The notes under the pieces were generated by a model, which was not told the DNA's origin, searched no databases, and was given only the letters and a program-made list of their open reading frames with translations. This document shows, piece after piece, positions 12,481 to 24,732 of a DNA stretch of 64,000 nt (position 1 is the stretch's first letter; the number at the start of each line of letters is the position of its first letter). The DNA is from Ascaphus truei (Eukaryota > Chordata > Amphibia > Anura > Ascaphidae). The stretch lies in the NCBI GenBank assembly GCA_036426205.1, contig CM071570.1:1742429-1806428 (forward strand), given 5' to 3'. Made by a program: the position numbers and the translations under genes.

Positions 12481-13751
12481 GCAACAAAGAAAGCAACCTT
12501 ACAAGAAGCACACGGGCATACCAAGGAAATGTGAACAATAAATTTATTATAGTGGGTTAAAAACAAGGGATAAAGATTAAAAGAGGAGGTGGACTCACCT
12601 CTACCATACATGTGTACCTGGAGGCAAGGGTATAATAATGGAACAGATTCCAACACCAAGTTCAAAAAACACAAGAAGCTCTAAATTGAGCGTACATGTG
12701 TATCATATGCATACACTGCAGATAAGTGCATGTCCAACAAAAAGTCAATTGATGTTACAGACAAATAGCTGCAATAAGTGGAAGCATAAATAGCACAAAT
12801 GTCAATTTATATATATATATAACCACTTGGGACATAAGTGTCAAGAACAAGGAATAGCCATAGCCTCTTATATGGAAGGAAAGGTAGGGGTCCCACTCCA
12901 CAGACTCCCACTCCAACGCGTTTCGACTGAAAACGGTCTTCGGGGAGTGGTGAGGGGAGGAATGAGCTAATATATATAGGGAGAGTCTAACACCAGAATT
13001 AGCGCCAAGCACATTCAAATTACAAACAGCTGTGAGAGATTACTAAGGTGTAGCTGCATCATAGGGTCTACGTTAGTATTACTGACCTTCTTATTGGTCT
13101 AGCACAGTCAGGTGACACTGTCTGTGTCATCCCGTATGCAAATCGGGATATGACACATGTGACGTCATTACGTGCTGCGTATCATTGTGTATTGTCATAG
13201 CAACTATATGAGCGTATGCAGCGTGACGGCAGGCCAGGGAGAGAGGGAGGGAAAGGCCACAGTCAAATGACACTGGTTGTATCCTCTCGTAATGAAATCG
13301 GAAGGATGACGCCATCACGCATAGCGTGTCAATAGCGTGCGGTAGTCATGGCAACCCCCGGAACACTACCGAAGTGGCCACAGGTCAAGGGGATGGAAAT
13401 AGAAGCCGCAGATAAGCTACTGAACCCATGCGAAGCTCATAAACACCAATGGTAATGAGACTAGGGAAATAACAAATATGGCACAGCACATAAATAAATA
13501 TGTGGTTGTTATGGACACCACGAGTATTACAAGCACACCAATAAGTGAAAGTGACATTAAATAACAGTATATCATCATTACAAAAGTGACGCAGCAATGA
13601 TAAAATGCAAATGATACAGTAATTACTACAAGTGCTACCAATGTCCAAAGCTGAGAAATTTGTGGTAGTACAGAAAACTGTCGTAAAAGAGCAGTATGTT
13701 CACATTTCCTTGGTATGCCCTTGTGCTTCTTGTAAGGTTGCTTTCTTTGTT
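12481..13751. mobile_element. Mirror copy of the 1.2-kb inverted-terminus element
   Basis: The aaagcaaccttacaagaagc block (12,481-12,534) and its reverse complement (13,698-13,751) bracket this copy, which mirrors 7,050-8,287. The hammerhead-like fold recurs on the minus strand at 12,908-12,950 with the core sequence unchanged. Confidence 0.5.
12908..12950 (-). ncRNA. Hammerhead-like fold, mirror copy
   Basis: On the minus strand this reads like 7,839-7,881: CCACTCC, CCGAAGA, a short loop, GAA, ACGCGT, T and GGAGTGG. It is an inverted-duplicate copy and therefore not independent support for the motif. Confidence 0.42.
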
Positions 13752-14598
13752 ACATATACATATTTATATATACATATATATACACTTATTTATTTCACAA
13801 AAGCTTTCTTTATACAATTGTTCTTGTTCAACATTCGCCTAGAGGCTGCGGTATCTTTATACACTACAATGTTCATGTGCGTTATTTGGTAAACATTCAT
13901 ATGCAGCTTATTTCTAATTGTATTTAGAAACCAGTTGGCCTTCTGAACATTTTTGTTTGGCCTTCTGAGTTATGTTGAGATATTTATTCTTTACTAACAA
14001 GGCTATTAAATCCTATGGAAACTCTGATATTCTCTACGCTATAACATGATGTGTTATATGGGGGAACAGTGTCCTGCTACATTTGTATGTAAAACACGAG
14101 GAAGCTAAATTCTTTAGTGGTCTGCTCTTTTCTAATACATGTCTTGCTGTATGTTACTGTATGTGTGTGTATGTGTGTGTATGTGTATGTATGTTATGGT
14201 TTCTCAACATGCCTACATATGTTGGGAATATGTACTAACGCACATTACAGATTTCCATCTATGGGGAATTAAATGTATTTTGTGTGCAATCTATTTAATT
14301 ATTCTCCATGTGTGCAATTAATCATTTAACAATGCATTTTCCACCATCGTACATACTTAATATCTCTTGTCTCCTTACATTTTTCCTAACTTGCAATCCT
14401 TCTAGCTGAATCCTTTTTCTGGGTGTATTTAATGCCAAACAATATAGTACAGACAAGAACTGACAATTAAAATAGTATTTTTCTCTGTTACGTGAAGAGG
14501 TGCTCAGGAACACCTCAAAGGCTGTCATCAGGGACTATGTCCTGTAATAGTGCAGCTATCGGGACTCTTCTGTACTAAAACCATTCTTGTATTACCAC

Positions 14599-14709
14599 CT
14601 GACGAAGGGGGTTTCTCCACCCACACTTTGTGTATATATTTGTTGTTTTCTGTGGCTATGGGTGTAGCCTGTTCTTTTGCTACTACGTTTTAATTTATCT
14701 TGAAATAAA
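14599..14709 (+). other. Hammerhead-core-like CTGACGA with downstream polyadenylation signal
   Basis: CTGACGA (14,599-14,605) fits the CUGANGA core exactly. It is followed by a G-run that can pair with the CCACCC stretch, but the GAAAC expected after helix II reads ACACTTT. AATAAA follows at 14,704-14,709, then agtgctgattgctacac. The arrangement resembles the 3-prime modules at 20,099 and 61,954. The missing GAAAC argues against catalysis. Confidence 0.35.
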
Positions 14710-15311
14710 GAAGAATAGTTTTGCTACAGAAGAGTGCTGATTGCTACACTTTGTAGGTATCTTGTAATAGTTTAATTTTGAATGCTTCATTTAATAATAC
14801 ATCTTTAATAAGTAAATATGCATAGGTGACTAAGCCCTTTCATTTGAAAACCTGCACTGTTTTTTGGGCAATTGGCGTACAATTTTACATGTTTCTAGAG
14901 AAAATATTAATAGTTATGTTACTGGGGAAATTTGGGTTTATCTTGGCAAACATGGATGTAAATTCACCTTTTCAGAATTGTCATTTCTCCCAATACTACT
15001 ATACCCCAGAGACATTTGATATGAGCTGACTGGTCCGTCTGTTACCCATGGGACATGTGGCAAACTACTTAGATTTGCTCAACTACCCTGGAGTTGTTTC
15101 TTACAGGTTCTGTATAGTGAAGTTCGTTCACGGTGATTGGGTGTTTTCCAGTGCAGGTTCCTCTAGCATTGATGGGCTTTAAGTCATAACCAGGGCTCAA
15201 GATGGCCAATATAATTCTCACAGCATTTGTGCCAACAGAGATATCTCTATCGAAAAGAGAGAGACCCTCGTTTGTATTGTGTAGTAGACCAATAAAGTTA
15301 ATGTGGGGAAA

Positions 15312-15490
15312 ACTCTCGTATGGAAATCCTTGGGCTCTCGTATGGAAATCATTGGGCTCTCGTATGGAAATCCTTGGGCTCTCGTATGGAAATCCTTGGG
15401 CTCTCGTATGGAAATCCTTGGGCTCTCGTATGGAAATCCTTGGGCTCTCGTATGGAAATCTTTGGGCTCCCGTATGGAAATCCTAGTAGC
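15312..15490. repeat. 22-bp minisatellite, right-arm copy (8 units)
   Basis: Eight units of ctcgtatggaaatccttggg plus ct. The variant order is the exact mirror of the left array: the outermost unit has ctcccgt, and the sixth unit counted from that end carries attggg. Units here are regular (22 bp) where the left copy has single-base losses. Confidence 0.9.
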
Positions 15491-17544
15491 TCTACAATCT
15501 TCATTAATCTGATTTGTCACTATACTTTTTCTATCTCGTGCACCACTGTATTCTTCGCTCCTTGGCATGTGAAAACGGGGGCAGATGTTTTTCTGTGTAC
15601 ATTTTGATATTAAAATAAATGTGTGTATGTTTTTGGTTTAGCTTTCTTTTTCATTGCTTTGTTTCCACAGAATACTTCACGTGTTGTTTTTCTTCAGCTT
15701 GTATTTGATATAATCCTATATTCTGCCATTTCTGCAAAAATGTGGCAATCTGTAGAAGATATTGCATTTGTGCAATTTCATTCCTTCCCAAGCAATGTAA
15801 ACTTCCGCGACAATGTCAGGAAAGTCACAAATAAGAACAACATTTGGGGACATTGGGGCAATTCTAGAGCGGCTCATCATAAATTAGCAGGAGATGGGTA
15901 TTCTAGGTGTCGGAGATGGATGGAAAGGAGAGGGATGGAAAGGAGAGGTGTGAAAAGGTCTGTCTGATGAAGGTGACTTTTTTTTTTTTTTTTTAAGGCA
16001 ATGCAATGGCCTAAGCTGCCGATCGATCAGCAAAGATCCTGCTTCCCCGGGTTCACAGGATGTCCGCCCATCTCAGTAGTGGAAGTGTTGTGCCTTTTGT
16101 AAATTGGTTGCTGTAGCCACCCAAGGAAGCCAACGATAAAACTCATTAAAAAAAAAGGCAAAGTGTAAATGTGGTATATAATACTCCACAACTGATGTAT
16201 TAAAAAGGAACACACATAGAAGTATGAAGATAATGGTTCCAGAAACTGTGGCATTTATATAATCACAAAGTTGGAAGGGGCATTCGCAGTTCTTGAAGAA
16301 CTTCAGTTATTCCAGCCACGGGGGGTACTCTCAGATCCACACATCTGGTCGGAGTAGCAGAAGATGCAAAAAGCACAGAATTGGCACTCCGTTTGGTTCA
16401 CGTAGGGACTGAAACATTGATAATTTGTTCATAACTATGTAATGATATATTACCTTTCGTACTAGTCCACTGGAGGGCCAATTCTTTGCTTTTTGTATCT
16501 TCCCTAAACTGTGGGACAGGACATGTTTTGTATGATGCTTCACCTCTGCTAATCTAATCTATGAAGAAACCTTATGTTGCCCCCCCCAAAAAAATATAAC
16601 GGCCAATGAAAGGAAAATAAATTTCTGCTGCCACCAGCCTGCGTGACGCACAAGTCATCAGCTGGTTTGGCGGAGCTGTAGAGCGCCACTAATAGTTGTG
16701 ATTTCTCATAGTTTTTGCAGATTTTGACGTAGAACAAAGTGTTGTGAGCTTGTAATGGGTGCCGTCTCTTCTCTTAACGCTTTCTGCTGAAACCTAATCT
16801 GTGTTGGAGAGAGACCTTGTGTTTGTCGCCGATTACACTTAACAGACAACCAGAACAGTCGTCGTTGCCACACTTGCTACGTTTTGTATTGGAGGAGCTG
16901 TATCGGAGCAATGACATATGGGAGTGATTTTCTCCACTGTCTTAAACATTTGTCTTTCACTAAAAAAAAATAAAAAAAAATAAGCTCTGTTTGTGGAATA
17001 CAGCGCGTGATACGCCACTAGATTTACCCTCTTGCTGTCAAAATGGCAGTAACACAAATACACGCATTGCAGATCCATTCAGCAGTGAAGGGGTTAAGAC
17101 CTTTGTTCACAGCAGTATGTTTATGTAAAGAAGTAGCAAGTTTGTTTAGTAAAAAAAACTTTGCGTCTATTTCACACGTACTTGTGCCTCTAAGGTAAGT
17201 TACACACCAGTGGACGTTTTAGTCTCAGTATGATGTAGAGATTAAAACTTAAAAGCACTGACTGAGATGTCCGTAGCCGTTTTCTTTTTAAGCTGAAAGT
17301 ATCTAAAAGAAACGCAGGTGCATTAAGATGCATTCCTCCTGTCTCTGGACTCGGCTTCTCCTGGATCAGTACAAACCTTGCTGTTTGAGAAATGGAAAGT
17401 GCCTCGGTACCAGAGCTGCAGAGCTGCAGGGTGCTGATACTTCACGCTCTTTATTATGAGATGTGTAGGGTTAACCTGGTGCACCTTGCTAGGTTGCATG
17501 CTGATGCTCTGCACAGTTTGGCTATGTGAATCTCTTTGCAGCAG

Positions 17545-18020
17545 AACGATGTTTTGTTGGTCATTGTGGCAGCCAAGAGGATAGAGGTGCTGTTGAACCT
17601 GGCGAGTAAAAAACAGAAAAACTTTGCATAATTGGCTTCTCTAGAAAGATTAAATGAGTCTAGTCTACACTTTTTACTTCACAAAGGTCTAACATTGACC
17701 CGTGCTAAATGATTTAATTGTGTAATTAGTGGCAAATATGTGGAAACTTTTTATAATCCTCACGCATTCTCACAATATCTCATCATACATGTGTGGTCTT
17801 TGTAATTCAACTGTTTTACTCAACAGGCAGCACAATATTATGTTTTATTAGAACAACCTTCCGAATTACACAGATATGTCTCCATTGTTTTATGGTATAC
17901 TGTGGATTGTGTCTTTTTTTTTTTTAAGGCGTAGTCCAGCTACTGGGGTTAGAAAGCCAAGTAAAATGTATTTACTAAATGTTATGGTTCATTCTTAATG
18001 AAGTTTAAGCTTTGTGGAAC
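17545..18020 (+). other. Intron sequence, nothing recognised
   Basis: This is A/T-rich intronic DNA of the putative agbl5 immediately right of the palindrome. I see no exon, repeat signature or RNA gene. Confidence 0.4.
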
Positions 18021-18024
18021 CCCA

Positions 18025-18175
18025 CCTTTTGAAGCAGGTGATCCTGGTCCGAATACCAGCGTCTCCTCTCCTTGTGACCTTGGGCGAGTCACTTTGTCTC
18101 CTTGTGTCTCAGGTGCAAAAATTAGATTGCAGTGAACACCGCTCTGTGTATAGCATTAAAAAACGCTATACAAGA
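18025..18175 (+). mobile_element. MIR-like (CORE-type) SINE fragment
   Basis: The order of words matches MIR-family SINEs: a B-box-like ggtccgaatacc, then ccttgtgaccttgggcgagt, then a ctcaggtgcaaa end. MIR-type SINEs are tRNA-derived. The A box is not clear, so the 5-prime part is missing or diverged. A reverse-oriented relative lies at 25,418-25,660. Confidence 0.55.
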
Positions 18176-18756
18176 AAAAAAATTATATCGTTTGAGATGT
18201 TTACTGTTCTCAAAATACTATGCCAAAAAGCTGAAATCGCCTACATAACTGGGAAAAAAAATACAGCCGAATATCCCTGCAAAAAAATGAATATTTTTCC
18301 AATATCGACATTTTGACAAGTCTGAGATGTGGATAAAACGGAACTAAAGGCAGGAAAACAAATAAGAAATACTCACTGTTTTTATTTCATCCAGGCAAAT
18401 GTTTTTTGAGCCTACAACCTCTGCTTGTTCTTCATAGAAAGGTCCAATCACAATTATCCATGTAAGGATGGGATAAATAGCAGCACGGGGATAGTGCCTG
18501 CTGCCATGCCTTCAGTTTTGGTTGTTAGTGGGAATGAAGCTGAACATCTAGTTTTTCCTAATCCGTTGGAAAAGCAGTTGTGCAGCTTTGTCGTATTTCA
18601 ACTTGTGGAAAAGATAAAATGTGCACAAGCGCTAAAGACTAAAACACCAGTGTGACAATTGCAAAATATATATATATAAAGGCTGCCTAGTAATACTGTC
18701 AGTACTGACAGAGAAAGTGAAAGTGAAAACAAAGAAAAACCTGGCGCCAAAAGTTC

Positions 18757-19100
18757 ATTGGATAATCCTGTACTCCTCAGGGGATCAGCACACTTGCTTG
18801 ACAGGCCATATTGGGGAAAAAACTAGCCATAAAATGGTTTGGACAAATGAGAACACCGCTGGTCATCCACCGGTGTTCTCATTTGTCCAAACCATTTTAT
18901 GGCATAGTTCTTTTTATTTAATAAATAGTTTTTATAGTCACTAGGAGTCTCTATGTTATATGTGCAGTGTGTGTATTAGTGTAGACCTGTTTTAACCCTA
19001 CAGTGTTGCACTATGATCTGTGTCTGTTTGTGTTTTTTCCCCTATATGGCCTGTCAAGCAAGTGTGCTGATCCCCTGAGGAGTACAGGATTATCCATTTC
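18757..19100. mobile_element. Two-layer nested inverted repeat (foldback MITE candidate)
   Basis: The inner hairpin has perfect 32-bp arms (18,827-18,858 and 18,871-18,902) with a 12-nt loop. The outer arms, about 65 bp (18,757-18,822 and ~19,031-19,099), share ggggatcagcacacttgctt and its reverse complement; the right one is offset by 128 bp of non-pairing DNA. There is no coding capacity. It could be a foldback element or one MITE inserted into the loop of another. Confidence 0.65.
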
Positions 19101-19620
19101 AACTTGTGGGAAATATTTCTGTCCATGATATGGGGGAGTACAACCTGTAAATATGAAGGTGTTATCTGCACAGCTATTAATAAATTAAAATTCATAATCG
19201 CAAATTTATTTCTGAATGTTTACCTGAAGAGAACCGGTCCCAGCTGTAAATGGAAATCAAAGTCCATCAATCTCCAGATCAGAGCCTACCAGGGTCGGGG
19301 AGCAGCCAAGCAGTGTATGTGTTTATTGTACTGTATATATTTTTCACTGTGTTGTATTTTGCGGTTCACTGACCGTGATTTGTTCTGTTCTGGAGATTTT
19401 TCGGACGGAGTATTATATGTAACAGATAACATAATTTTCCCACTGACTTCTTCACTGGCAGCATGGCATTTGTATCCTGAACAAGAGCGTGATTGGGAAT
19501 GAACACGGTCTAAAGCCTTTCTCTACCCAGAACACAAACCCAGAAATCATTGGAGTACCCCAATAATTCCAGCTGCTGTTCCTGCTACTCTGCCCTAATG
19601 TACTTTTCATTCCTCCAAAC
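19101..19620 (+). other. Intron sequence, no gene seen
   Basis: This is intronic DNA between a hairpin element and an LTR-like block. One frame (19,104-19,502) is open for 132 codons but has no recognisable motif or splice context, and I treat it as chance. Confidence 0.35.
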
Positions 19621-19623
19621 ACA

Positions 19624-20092
19624 TGTAGCCCCCTTTCTCCCTTGTCTAGAGAGATCACGTGTGGCACTATACCTGAGTGGCACACAGGAGGCCTGATCCT
19701 CCGCCACTGGGAGCCTGTGGTGTGTGTAATGAGTATACCAACAGCGCCTCCACCTGAAAAGGATCCTCACAGTAGGATATCCCCTCCCAAGACCATACAG
19801 ACAGTAATGACACACAGGAGTATATGTAACAGTATTTACTGGCAGTAATTATACCAAGAACATTGCAACAACACCATGCAGTATGTATGAACACCAACCC
19901 AGAGGATATCCCCACAGTACTTGGGTGCAGGGTCACCAGTGTCCCAGTGTCCAGGCCACAAAGGCCAATCCCACCCCAAGTGTGAGAAAGCGCTGCCCCA
20001 CGTGAATAGTTGGTGCACTTGTAGAAATACCGGCCCAGTGAGGCCAAGCAAACGGTCAGTCTGTCCCACCGAAGATCCACCTCCTCAGATGC
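19624..20092 (-). mobile_element. Gypsy-type LTR fragment, first copy
   Basis: The block starts tgtagccccctttctcc and shares with 21,663 onward the order: ggcctgatcctcc, ccactgggagcctg, acagcgcctccac and atatcccc/accccttccc. Such TG-initiated blocks with retroviral-type internal words are typical of LTRs. The copy stops at about 20,092, where a Penelope-like tail begins, so it is truncated. Strand is inferred from the neighbouring minus-strand gypsy element. Confidence 0.45.
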
Positions 20093-20270
20093 GTCTCCCT
20101 GAGGAAGGTCCCATTTTGTGGGGGGCCGAGACGTTGATTTAGATGTTACCTTTTTTCACCTAATACTCTTGTGTTACTACACCATGCTTGAGTGCTGCCT
20201 CTTGATTGCCTGACCTCAGTAAGGTATCGTATCTGTATATCCAATAAAGAATATCACTTTTGAGCACATT
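20093..20270 (+). mobile_element. Penelope-type 3-prime module with hammerhead-like core
   Basis: CTGAGGA (20,099-20,105) matches CUGANGA. Helix II is strong (GGTCCC with GGGGGGCC), then GAGAC (20,128-20,132, GAAAC with one A to G change) and gttgattt. AATAAA lies at 20,243-20,248. This order, core then polyadenylation signal about 110 nt downstream, recurs at 61,954. It is probably the end of a Penelope-like element, on end structure only; no reading frame is attached. Confidence 0.45.
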
Positions 20271-20571
20271 CACATGTCTTAGGTTTGCAACCCTGCCTTT
20301 CACCATTAACACCTAGCATACACTGCTTCCACTGCGGCAAGGGATTCTGGGAAATGACATGCACATGGACACACAATGTGTCATATTTTGCCTGAAATCC
20401 ATTTTTACATGGAACCCTTATAAGCAAATGCTCTGCTCTTCACGCAGCTTTTAAGCACAGCATGGGATTAGATGCAAAGCCAGTCAAACCACTCGGACAG
20501 CTGTTTCAACCTTTTGGGTCTCATCAGTGTGAGGCTGGTAGTACTGGCGTTGCAATTTTCAAAATGGGTAG

Positions 20572-20710
20572 GTTTACCTTACACATTATTTAAGTTATGG
20601 TGGGTGACAAATGCTAACGGTGGAGGTTTTTTGTCACCTTTTTCACCCACCATAACTTAAATGTGTATGTATGTATGTACATGTATGTATGTATGTATGT
20701 ACAGTATATA
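20572..20710. repeat. Hairpin MITE plus (GTAT)n
   Basis: taagttatggtgggtgacaa (from ~20,588) is mirrored by ttgtcacc and then tcacccaccataactta (to ~20,660), leaving a short loop. It is followed directly by gtatgtatgtatgtac microsatellite units to about 20,710. No target-site duplication is visible. Confidence 0.6.
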
Positions 20711-21165
20711 CATGTGGTACCATTGACCACAGTCCTTCACAGACATGAACTACACTTCCTCGGATACAGTTTTAACCATACACACAGGATAACGTTTGAA
20801 CCATACACTCTGAGCACTTGATCCATACAATCGTTTTTTTTTTTTTTAGACCATAGACACAAGTCAACCAGAAGATCTGCACTCTCTTGTATGGTGACTC
20901 TGGGATATTAAATACCTTCATTGAGTGTCTTCATATCGTGGCCCTTCTTTATATCAAAGTATATTAAATCTCTCAACCTGTAAACCGCGAATCAATCCAT
21001 GTAATAAAGGCTCCACGAATGATCATAAACAAGAAAAAGCACCTGCGTGCATCATTAAGTATTGAAAATCCCAGGACAAGGGTAGATGAGCATTTGCAAG
21101 GGACATACAGTGATATATTTTGTGGGTAGATGATGGTCTTCCTTGTACCCTTGTGTTTTGTGTAG

Positions 21166-21293
21166 GAAGTGGCTTTAGTAGCCTGTTACCAGCCAACAAG
21201 ATGAAGAGCTCACCTTCAATCAAGAAGAGTTTTCGGGAAGGAGATTCCGCCAAGCCTCATGTCCGGGCGGACCATGGATTAGACCTTTTACAG
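21166..21293 (+). CDS. agbl5: Host exon 2 in the window (probably agbl5)
   Basis: A 128-nt exon sits between acceptor tttgtgtag (ends 21,165) and donor gtaaac (21,294). Its first two bases complete a Gly codon started by the last base of exon 211-570, and it then codes 42 residues ending in phase 0. The peptide is basic and Ser-rich (KMKSSPSIKKSFREGD, then HGLDLLQ), as in a disordered tail. The intron before it is 20.6 kb and contains the whole palindrome. Correct phase at both ends is the main evidence. Confidence 0.75.
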
Positions 21294-21662
21294 GTAAACC
21301 TGCAACTTCTCTACATGGAAGTAAAATCTCAGAATGCAAGCAGAAGCTGGGGGTGGGGGAGAGGGGGTAATTAGAAGTGTGAGGTCATATGGGACCCCCT
21401 CTCTGCATTGTTCAGATCTCTCCACCAACAGACAGGCTATTTAGCAATTACTTTATAGGATTGGCTTTCTGCCCCTGTACGCCGGCAAATCAGAGCAGCC
21501 AAACTACAACAACATTGTAACAACTCTGCATTGTAGAATATACACATGGCACATTTTCTTTGTATAGTTTACAAGTACAACATACACTACAAATATATCT
21601 TCTTTTTGATTTGTTTCCATTTAGTTTGCATTTGTGAACTTCCATGTAAGTGTTATTGCATC

Positions 21663-22560
21663 TGTAGTCCCCTTTCCCCGTGTCTAAGGGAACTACGTGT
21701 GCTGGATACCTGTCTGGCGTACAGGAGACCTGATCCTCCCCCACTGGGGAGCCTGGTGTGGTCGCATTCTATCTGGTGACAGCGCCTCCACTTGGGAGGG
21801 ATCCCAGAACCGCTGGATAACCCCTTCCCAGGAACAATACTGGTAGTAAATAAAGACTCACAGGTATCCCCAACTTATATTTACTGACACAATAATAGAC
21901 TAACACCCACAACACAACGTCCCCACAAAACAATATCCCAACACCACAATAGTTAGTCCCCCAAAGTACTGAGGGTGCCCTGGGCACCTATAACCTGATG
22001 TCCACAAGAGCAGGCCCACAAAAATGTGAGTAGTAGTGCTACCTCCTGGTGTGTGTGGCCGTTGGTGCACGTTGGGTACCTTTCCTGGTCTCTGGTCCAG
22101 ACCAGGATAACCTGAAGATGGTGATCCGTCGGACTGCACTGTGATCCCAAGGTGTCTACCGTATCCTCTTCATTCGCCAAGCGTCCGCCTCTGGAGGGAT
22201 CTCCCATTGGAGTATGTGCCTGTGGTATGGTCCCAGACCGTAGGCTGCAGCTCACCACGTGGCGTCCGGTCACTTGTATGCCGACACTGCTGAGTGCTAT
22301 TGGGGAAGCGTCCCTCTCTAGGGGCCTTTCCTACAATACACAAGCTGGAGGGACTGGGGCCTACGTGGTAATCTGGTTTAGTCCAGGGGAGCACTGCTCC
22401 CTGGACACTACCTGCTCTGTTGGGGTCACTCTTCTGACGGGTGCGCGACCCTTCACACCGAATTGTATAAATCCCTCTGCTCCCTGCAGGCGCCCCTAAG
22501 GCTCATGGGACTTGTAGTCCCCTTGCGGAGCTGTGGGTAAGATGGCCACTGCATGCCTCC
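21663..22560 (-). mobile_element. Gypsy-type LTR, second copy
   Basis: It begins tgtagtcccctttcccc and is collinear with 19,624-20,092. It extends further, through a block with the ZNF143-like motif on the minus strand (ctcatgggacttgtagtcc, 22,502-22,520). It has no reading frame. The right boundary is uncertain because it abuts another LTR-like stretch near 22,574. Confidence 0.45.
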
Positions 22561-22573
22561 GCTGCACATCCGT

Positions 22574-23440
22574 GTCACGATGGACGCACTTATTAACAAA
22601 TGTATATTTTGTGGATCCCAATTGAGCAGAACAAGTTGAGCAAAATAAACTGAGATTTATTCCCTTGATAGGCAAACACACAACAACTGCAGAATACACT
22701 TAATAATTACACTTACTGGTATAGGAACGGGATAATGTCCAGAAAAGTGCAAAGCACCAGAAGATTGTCTTTTAAAATTTAGTCCTTTTGCAAGGGCATA
22801 AATTGCCAGCCCAATCCTTCTGTGAATGTGCAAAGTCTTTTCTGGTCCGTTGGGGTTACTCAGATAACCCCAGCAATCACAGTGTCCTAACGCATAGTTT
22901 TGTCCTTGGTTCCGATGTAATAAGACTCTTTGCGTTCCAGGAATGTGCTGCTGCACTTATCAGCTATTAGAAGCGTGGAAATCCGCTCACATGGTAAAAC
23001 GAAAGACAATGGGGATAGCCTGGGTGGCAGGTATATAGGGTTTGAAAGCCTATCTCCAACATACCCACCCAATCCCCCTCGTGGGAAAGTTCTCATTCCC
23101 CAACCCCCTACGTGCCCACAGTTTGGAGAGTGGGCACTCTAGGGATTTTCTGTTCACACAGAGCATGTGTGACAACGCCACCTTGGCTACTTGGCATATG
23201 TGCACTCCCCTCTTTACCTGGCCCATCTCAGACTGGAAGGGGGAACTCAGGGGGTGAGCCAGCCCAGATGGGTCAACAGGATTTCCTATTTAGCATCCAT
23301 CTGGCCAATTCACACCCACCTGACTCTGGGTCTTTGATATGTAACACTTTCAGAGACTCACAGGCGTGGGCCCAGCATGTTACCTTTGAAGCTTGCATAG
23401 GCAAGTGACCCAGCTCATAGGTGTCAAAACATTTGGTTCT
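22574..23440 (-). mobile_element. Possible solo LTR (TGTCACGATGG-type)
   Basis: The stretch starts tgtcacgatggacgc, resembling the TGTCACGG start of the Gmr1-type LTR at 25,312. It continues non-coding with an aaataaactgagatttattc word, similar to taaaatgaggtttatttggg in that LTR. I infer an LTR of a related family. No matching end or target duplication was found. Confidence 0.35.
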
Positions 23441-24470
23441 TGTGTGCGTTTTAATGACAGGAGAAAAACAACTTCATCCTGCTTGTCCCTGTTAAAACCT
23501 GTAGCAAAAATACACTTTATTGAAAATACATGTTCCCCTTATCTCACACTTATATTTTTCATATGTTTGTGCTTGGGGTGTACTCTACTGCAAGCACATA
23601 CAATCCTGCAAAATGGGGACAACAATGGACAGAGGGAAAAATAAGACATGTACAGTGCATGAAAAATTAACCCCTTCATCCCCAATACGAAATAGGGGTA
23701 ACCAACTGAGCACCCTGCCTTTATTAATGCGCTTATTACGCCCATTTTTGCCACAGTGTGAGAGTCCTATCGCGCATAAGCGATATTTCAAAATGGCGGT
23801 GTCTTGTACCGGTGTCCGCCTCTGAGTTACGAAGCACCGGAGCGGCTCCCTCACCAGCCGGTAGCTCCCCCGCCCGTAGCGGAGATAAGCGGGGAGCTCG
23901 GCTACACATCTTATCAGTTGTTTTTTTTTTTTTTGGTTTGTTTTTTTCTTTTTATGTGGCATATGGAGAACTTGCATATATAATAATGTTATGTTGTGTT
24001 TTCTTTATAATATCGATGCTTGGAATGTCGTACGATGTCCCCAGTTTTCCTATTGGTGCCTGAAAGGTCTTCATGGACGGGACACAAAAAGAAGTGTGTA
24101 CGTTGGGTACAGTGTACGTTCTGCTGTTTTTCTTCACGGCATTTTTTAAAATATATTTTTAGACCTCTCCCTGCCTGTGATCCCTTCCCAAGATCATCTG
24201 GCACCTTCTCTCTGTTGAAGTCTTGTGTTTCCACATTTACCTACAGTACAGTATACTTGAATACCTTTTTGCTTGTATTTTCATTTACTGTCTGCATTGT
24301 ATACTTTAGTTAGTGTAATGGAATGCCAACCACCTTTCCATTGGAAATAAATATCTTCTATATCCTGAATGTAGTTTTCTCCTTAGCTTCGTTGTTACTG
24401 TACTGGGTTAATTTCAGTTCTGAACAGCTTGAATACTCCAGAATTTATCCATACTCTATATGCTAAGTTT
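23441..24470 (+). other. Intron sequence, nothing firm
   Basis: Non-coding DNA with T-runs (23,915-23,940). A 130-codon minus frame (23,585-23,977) passes through the T/A run and has no motif. I see no splice-framed exon or RNA gene. Confidence 0.35.
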
Positions 24471-24732
24471 TTATAGTAGGAGCGCATGGCGTCGCTCGAG
24501 CGATGGGTGAACTGAGCTTTCAGCAATTGGGGAGGCGTGGTGGACATGTCACCAGGCTGGTTCACCCTCATTGGCTGAACCGCTTACGTGACGCAAAATG
24601 ATTTGTTGTTTGAAAAATCTGCCGCACGGTCTCTCTGCATCGCACTCGCGTGCACTATGTCCAGCCCCTATCATCTGCTGTACTTTGTTCTCAAAGCGCG
24701 CAGAATCGCACGCACCGTCGCGCCTACTATAA
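24471..24732. mobile_element. Short TIR element (MITE), 262 bp
   Basis: ttatagtaggagcgcatggc at the left end pairs with the reverse complement of gcgcctactataa at the right end. The interior is GC-rich, unlike its A/T-rich surroundings. There is no reading frame. The superfamily is not certain because the ends could be read with a TA or a 3-bp target duplication. Confidence 0.55.
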
